NCBI GenBank assembly: GCA_021234155.1
Contig: JAJEKV010000251.1
Location: forward strand, 124,001 to 188,000
Source: Isoetes taiwanensis
Taxonomy: Eukaryota; Streptophyta; Lycopodiopsida; Isoetales; Isoetaceae
Reading direction: 5' to 3'
Length of the DNA: 64,000 nucleotides
The notes under the pieces are model-generated. The model was not told the DNA's origin and did not search any database. It worked only from the letters and a program-made list of their open reading frames with translations. Positions 56,340 to 64,000 of this stretch are shown piece by piece; the first letter of the stretch is position 1; each line of letters starts with the position of its first letter. The position numbers were made by a program, and so were the translations under genes.

Positions 56340-58550
56340 CTCTTTGTTGATAATAGCAATATATGGTAATAAACGGTAACCACTTATCAGGCTGCTGGGC
56401 AACCTGATCATTCTTTTATAAATGTTGGTTACACATTGCTACCAGTGTTTTGCAACAGCTGGTTGCATGTAAATATCTGAAGTTAGCACAATTTAGAATG
56501 AATTGGTGTTGTAATTGAGTCCCAAGGGTATAATCTGGAAGGCTAAAATATATGGGTGGCATCGATGATATATTCTGAGTTTTTCAAGTTCCTAGTAATT
56601 TGGAAAAGAAAATTGAGATGCATGCAGAATTGAATCAAAGGATAAAACAGAGATAGGGAAGGAGTTAAGGTTCACGGTACCATGAGGTCACCTACCAATG
56701 AACTTTTCCTTATCCAAAGCTCTTGGCCGTCCTTCTAAGGCCAGCTGATCTATGAGACGATCAAGATTGCTGGAAAACTACAAATTTGCCGTTACAGTTT
56801 GGGCTAATGATAAAAAAGCCCCACAAGGTTCCAAAATTGTCCTCTGTAGACACAATACCGCAATACATTTATCATATAAAAATATGTGCATTTTCGTATT
56901 TCCTTTTTAAGGTTTTTCCAGAAGGCCCTTCACTTCGTTGGTGGACATAGATATGAAGTCTACATCATCTCTGCAAAAAGGAATTTGGCATGATCGGTGG
57001 CAATCTTCTCCTTGTTTTAGGTTGATTTGGTTTGGAGATGATGGTTGACAATCTTCTCCTTGTTTTAGGTTCATTTGGTTATAATATAATCTCCTTGTTT
57101 CTAGTCCACACTTGGACGATTGCATTTACACTCTGAAATTGCATTTAGGAAAATTTGAGCCTTCAGTTTATTGTTGGGATTTGATATGTTTGGTGAAAAA
57201 TTATATTATTCCTATGGAGACAAGAACCTTGAGCTATATAACCCTCCCCTGGGGGGGATTATGGCAAATGATCGCAGGCCGAGAGGGTTAGTTGCCATGA
57301 TCCCCGAGAGGTGAGAGTTGGCCTCCCTTAACCACATGCCTGAGCAAGTTTACCTCATCAAGCTCCTCTTCTTCTTCTGTTTGTCATCAAGGCAAGCGAA
57401 CCCTCTGAAAAAAACTGGTAGCAAGCCTTCTGAAAAAAACTAGTTTCTTGGACTTCGAGCAAATATAGCAAATATAATACCTGATTCTGATTCTGACTCT
57501 CCAAATATTTGAAACAACTCGCAGAAATCTAGAAGCGACAAATCAAATGCAGGAATCTGAAACATTACCTCAGCATGATCTGCTCTATAGAAAACAATCG
57601 ATAAGATGCGCCCATTTCATCTTTTCATAAAACATCAGATTCGATAAAACTTTTTGGTCCAGATTTTGACAATTGTTGTAAAAACTTGTCGGATTAAAAG
57701 GAGCAAAGAATAAAAAACACAGAAACAGAGTCTGCCCATAATTTTTGCTATGGATAGATAAAGAATCATTCAAAACAGAGTGGTGCAAGCAGAGTTTGCC
57801 GGACAATAATTCTTAGAATATTCTTTAAAAAGGGCTATTCGGAAGATTATGACAGTAATTCTTGGAATATTCTATAGAATCGAATATTCAGGACATTCTA
57901 TGATATAACCATTAGATCCAACGGTGGAGGACGATTGGATTCAAATAACTTGCAAGCGCATGTGGTTAAGATATGCCTCTATGGAAGAATTCGTTCATAG
58001 CCACGCAATTCAAAAAATAATTAATGAGATGCTCCTAGCTGGATTTTGGAGCTCTAATATACAAATCGCCTTATGAAGGCTTTTTAGCAAATACAGAAAA
58101 TTATATAGTATAGTATAGTATTTTTACACATGCCACATTGTGGCATTTGGGACATAAGTTTCATATAGGTCCATTGGTATGGCAACTTTTGGAACTTTAG
58201 TGGTCATTAGCCCAGACTATCTCACAAGCCTGTCGACTATAAAATTTTTCCTATTCAAGAAAGCCACGGCTATACAAATCTTTTACCTGCTCACTACCTA
58301 TACGCGCATAGCTACTTGACCATACAAAAATTCGAGTGCAAATAGGCTCAATACAAATTTAGGCTATGTGCACATAGATTCAGTACATCTTTAATAGTTA
58401 TGTTCCTTATAAATGTTCATGCAATTCATAGGGTTTAGGATTCACTAAACTATTTTGCATTTCACAGGGTTTAGGGTTCACAGAAACAATGAATTTGTAC
58501 TTTTAGGTAAAGTGCCTGCCACGTATCGATCCACAAGTCGCTCGTTTGAA
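56340..58550. other. Intergenic between the two R3H copies
   Basis: AT-rich. It holds a duplicated 45-bp stretch with 'CAATCTTCTCCTTGTTTTAG' (56999 and 57047) and an imperfect hairpin (GGGGATTATGGCAA at 57254 with TTGCCATGATCCCC at 57292). No gene recognised. Confidence 0.5.
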
Positions 58551-58559
58551 CTCATCACA

Positions 58560-60148
58560 CTTTTTTGTGTATGCATGAATACATGGTATGTATACGACGC
58601 AGTATAGATACGAAGTATTAGAATCTTCCAATATCCACAAATTAGATACATTTTCTGACGTTTTCGCCTCTGAAGTTGACGTTTTCTGACGTTTTAGATG
58701 AATCTGAAATTGGAGGCCTCTTCTCTCCCCCCCTCGGGGTATGTAGAATAATTGCCTCTAGTTTTGATGTGCAAAATTTCTTGGTCTCATATCGTTCTAT
58801 TCAACCTGTAACAGGAGAACGGAGTGTGCCAACTCCTTTCAAGCAGCTAACTGAGATTGGAGTTCATACAGCAGAAATCATGGGTGCATGGGAGCCTTTC
58901 CGAACAATTGATATGGATGTTCAGGTAACCATTGTTCCCAAGTATTTTCCCCTTCTATATGTTGTTCATTTACTTCTTTCTTGCAGAGGATATAAGATTA
59001 AATTTGCTAAAAACGAGAACTTTAATGACTGAACATTCATGAGCCAGGCGGGTAAGCCATGTGCAAAATGCATCAAGCATCAAGCGTTGTTTATGTATAT
59101 CATTATTCAGACAAATTGCCTGTTTGGAGGAAGCACCTTGGTGGTGCATTCATAAGCACCACACTGAATCAACATCACTAAAAGTATTGATTGACATTTG
59201 ACATTTAAATATTCCGAAATAGCATGTTGGACTAGCTTAATGGTGGTTATGGTGCTTTATGATCCTCTGTGCAGATAGTCATGTAGTCTAGATACGTTAC
59301 ATGACATTTTTTCGTCCTGTGAATCTTTGTATGTGTTGAGAATCTTGTAAAGAGGCTAACTGGAGGATTATGTGGGCTCAAAGGTGTGTCAGTGTGCAGT
59401 GCCGAAGTAACTTATTATTTGGTTTGATTAAAAAGTTATAAGAATGATTAAACAATCCATTTTAAAAGTGTCAGTTCTTTGGGTTGTGTTATTTGCAAGA
59501 AGGAATACCATTTTGGATATACTTTAAATGTAATAAGTGAGAAAAAATGGATACTATTCAGATAAGCTGAGCATGCTTGATTGGCATTTAGGCACGATGG
59601 CTGCACAATGCACGTTCACAAAGGAAGAGTGGGCATGAGAAAAGCTCAGCAGCTATGGTTGCATGGCACAAAGTGGAAAAGCAAGCACGAAATGAGTTAC
59701 GTCGTTCCTCTTCGCCATTGCTACAGCTATTTGAGGTTAGTTCTTCACTTGCCTTTATGATCAGTAATGTGTATACCAGAACTGTAAATATCAAAATGAG
59801 TTACAAACAAAACTGATGATTATTGTTCTCCAGGCTAAAATTCTAGCATTTCTTGAAGAAATTGATAATGGAGGAAATAGAGAACTAGTATTAGAAGTAG
59901 CACTACGTTATCCCGATTACTTCTTTATGGCATGAGCCAGGTATGCCCTTTTGCAATTTTGGGGTAAAAATTCATACGTGACATGGATTTTGTCTTGTCC
60001 GGTTTACAGTTTTATGGGTTAATATCTCGTACGGTCGCATCATCAGCTTGTGATCAAACTCCAGTGATAAGGATGCATATTACAAAAGGAACATGCAGGA
60101 CACAGCAGCAAGATCATTTTACAAGTGGAAAACAGCTGAGTTTGTGCA
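58560..60148 (+). pseudogene. Second, decayed copy of the R3H gene
   Basis: It is collinear with 53945-56280 but lacks about 730 bp, so the first two exons and part of the third are missing. Surviving exons: 58697-58737 (partial), 58815-58924, 59592-59735, 59834-59940 and 60010-60148. The fifth exon is 107 bp instead of 108: one base is lost in the codons just before the Arg-x3-His motif, giving 'ALRYPDYFFMA' and a stop. The last exon breaks off at 60148 and continues directly into PPR sequence. Splice sites are kept, so a transcript could still be spliced. Confidence 0.85.
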
Positions 60149-60192
60149 ATTATTTAAGAGCCCCAAAACCAGTCTTTGCCGATTTCAGGTTT

Positions 60193-62112
60193 ATGAACGA
60201 TGGCTATGTCAATCTGGCTGCAAGAGTTAGGATTCCTACTGCACAATACCTGCCTGGAAATTTGGTTGAAAATTCGATTGAATTGTGCAGCAAGCTTACT
60301 GCTCCATCTCTTCTGCGTCAGTGTGGCTTTGTAGGGTCTCTGTCTGATGGTAAGTACGCCCATGCACATATAGTTAAATTAGGATATGGCCGGGATAGAT
60401 TCTTAGGAAATCTGCTGATAGAAATGTACTGCAAATGTGGCTCTTGTAAGGATGGTTCTGCAGTTTTTGAAAAAATTAGTGGACGGAATGTGTTTTCTTG
60501 GAATCTGATGATTGCAGGCTATGTTAGACAGAATTTAAATTGGGAGGCTCTTCAACATTTTTATCAAATGCAGCAAGAAGACTTGGAGCCAGATAAGTTC
60601 ACCTATACCACAGTTCTTACTGGATGTGGTAGACCAGAGTTAATAAATCAAGGAAGGAGAGTGCATGCACAGATTGTGGGGAGTCGGTTTATATCGGATT
60701 TGGAGGTTCTTAATTCATTAGTTAATATGTATGGGAAGTGCAACAGGTTGTTAGAAGCTAAAAATGTTTTTGACATCATACAAGAGAGGAACCAAATATC
60801 ATGCAATGGCATGCTTGCAGCATACGTTCAGAATGATTGTTGCATGGAGGCCATTCAACTATTCAAATGGATGGTTATGGAAGCATTTAGACCAAACGAA
60901 TACACTTGTGTTCACCTACTTAATGCATGTGCCGGCCTTGCTGCATTTGCACTTGGGAAAAACTTACATGCTCTCATCGTATGCAACAGAAACGAGTCAA
61001 GCTTTTTATCATCTGCCATTATCCATATGTATGGTATGTGTGGAGACTCATTTGCTGCCTTAGACACATTCATGAGAATAATCGCTAAAGATGTGGTCTC
61101 ATGGAACTGTGTCATTGCTGCACATAGGCAGAATAGAGAAGCCTTCCAAATATATGCATGGATGTGGCTAGAGGGCATGGTGCCAAACAACGTGACTTTT
61201 GTTAATATTCTTGATGTATGTTCTAATTTCAGAATGTTTGTAGTGGGTAAGTTGGTTCATGCTCACATACTCTATAGATTTAAGTCAGATGTAGTTCTAG
61301 GAAATGCACTCATAAACATGTATGGAAAATGTGAAGATTTAGAAAATGCACATTTGATATTTAGATCAATGCCAGAGCGAGATTTGTTCTCATGGAATGT
61401 GGCGATTGCAGCAAATGGACAAAATGGACATGGAATAGCAGCTATTCAACTTTATAAAGAGATGGAATTAGAGAAAGTGATACCCGACCAAGTAACGTTT
61501 GTGAGTGTTCTTGATGCATGTGCTTCAATAGCAGCTTTGGATGAAGGGGAGCATATACATGAATGCATTAGGAAAGGTAAACTAGATAATGATGTGCTTG
61601 TGGGTTCTGCCCTCATCAATATGTATGGAAACTGCGGAAGTCATGACAAGGCATTGAATGTTTTCCAAGCATTATCCGTTCAGAATCTTGTGTTGTGGAC
61701 TACTATGATAGTGGCATATGGACTCAATGGATTTGGCATGGAAGCCCTAGCACTTTTCCAAAACATGCAGGTGGAAGGCATGGTACCAGACCGTGTAGCT
61801 TTTTTAAGCACTCTATATGCATGCGTCCATGCACTACTGGTGTGTGAGGGTTGTAATCATTTTATTTCAGGACGCCAGGGCTTAATTACTACGCCAACTG
61901 CTGATGAATATAGTTGTTTGGTTGATGTTGTTAGTCGAGTTGGATGGATGGACGAGGCTGAAGATATAATCAATTGCATGCATTTGGAAGAAAATATACC
62001 ATGGACAGCTTTACTTGGTAGTTGCAGAGTCCACTGTGACTTAAAGCGGGCTGTAACTATGGCAGGGTACATGCTTCATTCAGAAACAGAAGATGTTGGG
62101 GGCATGTTTTGA
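60193..62112 (+). CDS. PLS-class pentatricopeptide-repeat protein
   Basis: An intronless frame of 639 residues from M60193. PPR proteins of this class enter mitochondria or plastids and bind specific RNA sites, often for C-to-U editing. About fifteen repeats are visible, alternating P, L and S types ('NLLIEMYCKCGSCKDGSAVF', 'VFSWNLMIAGYVRQ', 'PDKFTYTTVLTGCG', 'NALINMYGKCEDLENAHLIF', 'PDQVTFVSVLDACAS'). The C-terminal 'PWTALLGSCRVHCDL' is the start of the E1 motif. The frame then stops; an E-domain-like continuation ('ANITLYAEAGIW') lies in another frame just beyond, so E/DYW parts were lost by a frameshift. The frame is open upstream to ATG 59983, adding 70 residues from the R3H last exon; I prefer M60193 because upstream residues come from the R3H copy. 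Targeting peptide unclear. Confidence 0.82.
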   Translation: MNDGYVNLAARVRIPTAQYLPGNLVENSIELCSKLTAPSLLRQCGFVGSLSDGKYAHAHIVKLGYGRDRFLGNLLIEMYCKCGSCKDGSAVFEKISGRNVFSWNLMIAGYVRQNLNWEALQHFYQMQQEDLEPDKFTYTTVLTGCGRPELINQGRRVHAQIVGSRFISDLEVLNSLVNMYGKCNRLLEAKNVFDIIQERNQISCNGMLAAYVQNDCCMEAIQLFKWMVMEAFRPNEYTCVHLLNACAGLAAFALGKNLHALIVCNRNESSFLSSAIIHMYGMCGDSFAALDTFMRIIAKDVVSWNCVIAAHRQNREAFQIYAWMWLEGMVPNNVTFVNILDVCSNFRMFVVGKLVHAHILYRFKSDVVLGNALINMYGKCEDLENAHLIFRSMPERDLFSWNVAIAANGQNGHGIAAIQLYKEMELEKVIPDQVTFVSVLDACASIAALDEGEHIHECIRKGKLDNDVLVGSALINMYGNCGSHDKALNVFQALSVQNLVLWTTMIVAYGLNGFGMEALALFQNMQVEGMVPDRVAFLSTLYACVHALLVCEGCNHFISGRQGLITTPTADEYSCLVDVVSRVGWMDEAEDIINCMHLEENIPWTALLGSCRVHCDLKRAVTMAGYMLHSETEDVGGMF

Positions 62113-62639
62113 TAGCAAATATAACCTTATATGCAGAAGCTGGCATTTGGGCTGTCTTGGAGTCAGTGGAGCTATATGGAGCAAAAAGTAACCGACCTTT
62201 ATGATGTAAGGAAGACCCAGATTTGCTGATGTAAATTCCTGATTCTTTCCAATCCAAAGCCTGATGAGCATGACAAAAAAAGTGAGGGATATCATTCCAA
62301 CTGGATTGATGGTGACAATATCCCAACAAGATATACCTTCAAGAGGAACTACTACCATCTTGAGATGCCTCTAAATGCTTACTTTCCTAGCAACTCTTCT
62401 TTGGCCATACAAGGCATTCATGCCTGCTGCTACGTTCCTTTTATAAGAAATTTATGAACCAGACAAATTTTTGTTTAAGTCCGCCCTTCGAGTTCCTTAC
62501 AGTTTTGGTTACGAAGTCATTGCCAAGGTTGTATTGGCGACTTCCATTCGCCCTCTCCGTTCGCGCTTCCATTATCTTCATTTCTTGAACTCGTCAACTG
62601 GTGGGATGGAATTTGTTATTGGTTGATTGGAATAAAGTC

Positions 62640-63660
62640 TATGAGCGATAAGAATATGTGACAGGTCTCAATGGGGATGGGTTTGATATTTGATATCTTC
62701 CTTCACCCCTTGCAAGGTTATTGAGGATTGTAATGAAATGAGAGACAAATGTCTAGTGCAAATGACTTTGCCAAAGCTTATGATAGTGTTTCCTAGGCCA
62801 CCTTGCTAAGGTTTTGGGCCCATCTATTGCGGAACAAACAATGTGAAAGTTAAAGTCTGCTAAAACTGTAGTTTCATTTCATGGCGAGCCTTTTGATATT
62901 TTTTCTGTGCCATTTTGCCCTCTTCTTCTTTAGCATTGTTGCTGAGCAGCTCCCTCGAATTGCGGTGGGCGATTACTTTCTCTAATCTCTAAGTTTTGAA
63001 TATGGCTAAGCTCGGTGGGCGATTCCTTTCTTTCTAAGTTTTGAATATGGCTGATGGTTCACAAATAATTTGCAAGCAGTTTGTCGGTGATATTTTTCTT
63101 CTGGTAGAGGCTAAACTGATGCCAACTTAAATAGGGCTAAACGTCTTTTCTTTGGCATTTGGATTTTGCTTAACTGGTAGAAATGTAGTAAATGTAGTGT
63201 CTTGTCGGCTTTGGACTTTGGACGCTCCAATCCTACTTGTGTGCAATACCCTTGGACTGTTGTTGTTCCTTCAAACACTGTGACTAAAATCTAGGTGTTC
63301 CATTTAGTGTTGGCATTTTCGTCAGACAAGCTTGGCATCATGTTATCTCAAGTCTCGAGAACCAAATCAGTTCTGAATAATACCTATGTATATGTCGCTT
63401 TGTTTTGTTGGCATCAACTTCTAAATTTAAAGAGATTGTTGCCATGATTCGTAACTTTGTCTGGGGCGGCAATGAAACAGGCACAGTGGTTAAGGTTGCA
63501 TAGAAGAAGAGTCTACGATAAAAAAGGATGGTGGTTTGAGCATGATGGACTTATCTCTACACAGTAAGATCTTAATTTCAAAGTTTGTTTGGAGGATCTT
63601 GTTAGGATACACACAGCCTTGCTAGATGGCAGGTGTGATTGCTTATTCAGGCTATTGAGC
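62640..63660 (+). pseudogene. L1-type LINE reverse transcriptase remnant
   Basis: Broken frames show in order 'NDFAKAYDSVS' followed by a stop at the expected Trp (palm motif), 'QFVGDIFLLVEAK' (FxDD region with the first Asp replaced) and a C-terminal stretch 'FKEIVAMIRNFVWGG', 'VVKVA(stop)KK' and 'LHSKILISKFVWRILLGY'. This is the ORF2 order of plant L1 elements. It is a different lineage from the type A LINEs. No tail was found before the hairpin at 63671. Confidence 0.75.
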
Positions 63661-63670
63661 ATTCTTGTTC

Positions 63671-63759
63671 TTTTGGAAAATCGATACTTGTCTGCCCTAG
63701 GCCCCGTGTGAAGATGCACCTAAAAGTGCCTAGGGCAGACAAATATCGATTTTCCAAAA
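63671..63759. repeat. 32-bp inverted repeat around a 25-base loop
   Basis: TTTTGGAAAATCGATACTTG and 12 more bases pair with 63728-63759 with a single mismatch. It sits exactly between the LINE remnant and the inverted PPR fragment. Confidence 0.9.
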
Positions 63760-63767
63760 GCAGCAGA

Positions 63768-63981
63768 TTTCTATCAGCAGATTTCCCAAGAATCTATCCC
63801 GGCCATATCCTAATTTAACTATATGTGCATGGACGTACTTACCATCAGACAGAGACCCTACAAAGCCACATTGACGCAGAAGACATGGAGCAGTAAGCTT
63901 GCTGCACAATTCAATCGAATTTTCACCCAAATTTCCAGGCAGGTATTGTGCAGTAGGAATTCTAACTCTTGAAGCCAGATT
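63768..63981 (-). pseudogene. Inverted fragment of the PPR gene
   Basis: The minus strand encodes 'ENSIELCSKLTAPCLLRQCG' and 'HAHIVKLGYGRDRFLGNLL', matching PPR nucleotides about 60210-60425 with few changes. The match starts at the 'ATCTGGCT' that follows the presumed PPR start and is preceded on the minus strand by a poly-A run (T-run at 63981-63991). It is cut at the hairpin side. Confidence 0.9.
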
Positions 63982-64000
63982 TTTTTTTTTGACGGACGAA

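Overview
The window is nuclear DNA from a land plant. Introns with GT/AG borders, plant LTR retrotransposons primed by initiator tRNA-Met, plant-type LINEs and a long PLS-class pentatricopeptide-repeat (PPR) protein all point that way. The PPR protein's wording, with many near-identical 'NMYGKC' and 'SWN.MIA' units, resembles fern PPR proteins, so a fern (or another large-genome non-flowering plant) is my best guess; that is inference. The DNA is AT-rich and dominated by decayed mobile elements.

Only three genes stand out. (1) On the minus strand at 22.6-27.2 kb is an 11-exon gene encoding a predicted 364-residue protein with an Sgf11-type zinc finger (CX2CX11HX3C) assembled across an intron. 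(2) On the plus strand, 54.2-56.3 kb holds the 3' exons of an R3H-domain gene (R3HDM4-like, with the R3H-associated region). Its 5' exons are not found, and a long stretch of duplicated repeats lies directly upstream. (3) On the plus strand at 60.2-62.1 kb is an intronless PPR gene. It sits directly behind a second, decayed copy of the R3H exons (58.6-60.15 kb), so one open frame runs from the R3H last exon into the PPR protein.

0-22 kb is repeat territory: LINE ORF1 and gypsy integrase scraps, a Copia element with two nearly identical LTRs, target-site duplication, primer site and polypurine tract but broken frames (2646-7786), a histone H3-like pseudogene (minus, about 10.0-10.4 kb) lying downstream of a minus-strand LTR and primer site, and two copies of a LINE ORF1 of the DUF4283/zinc-knuckle type. 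27.7-34.1 kb holds an unidentified coding remnant, a tRNA-headed SINE candidate, a 2 kb minus-strand LINE and a chromodomain gypsy fragment.

34.6-54.15 kb is the most instructive part: a nest of insertions whose order can be read. A LINE was hit by a 145-bp-LTR miniature retroelement (5-bp duplication GTACA). Its first LTR was then hit by a CACTA transposon (3-bp duplication). A segment running from inside the CACTA to beyond the LINE was duplicated in tandem (39315-44648 and 44659-54151). Each copy then gained its own insertions: twin inverted-repeat elements in copy 1; a poly(A) retroposon, a 2.57 kb foreign-looking insert and a hAT-type MITE in copy 2. The CACTA region also carries a 396-bp MITE made mostly of GTAC palindromes and a 1.1 kb pyrimidine tract.

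The right end (62.6-64 kb) has a decayed L1-type LINE and an inverted fragment of the PPR gene behind a hairpin. No CRISPR, operon or standard tRNA/rRNA gene was seen.
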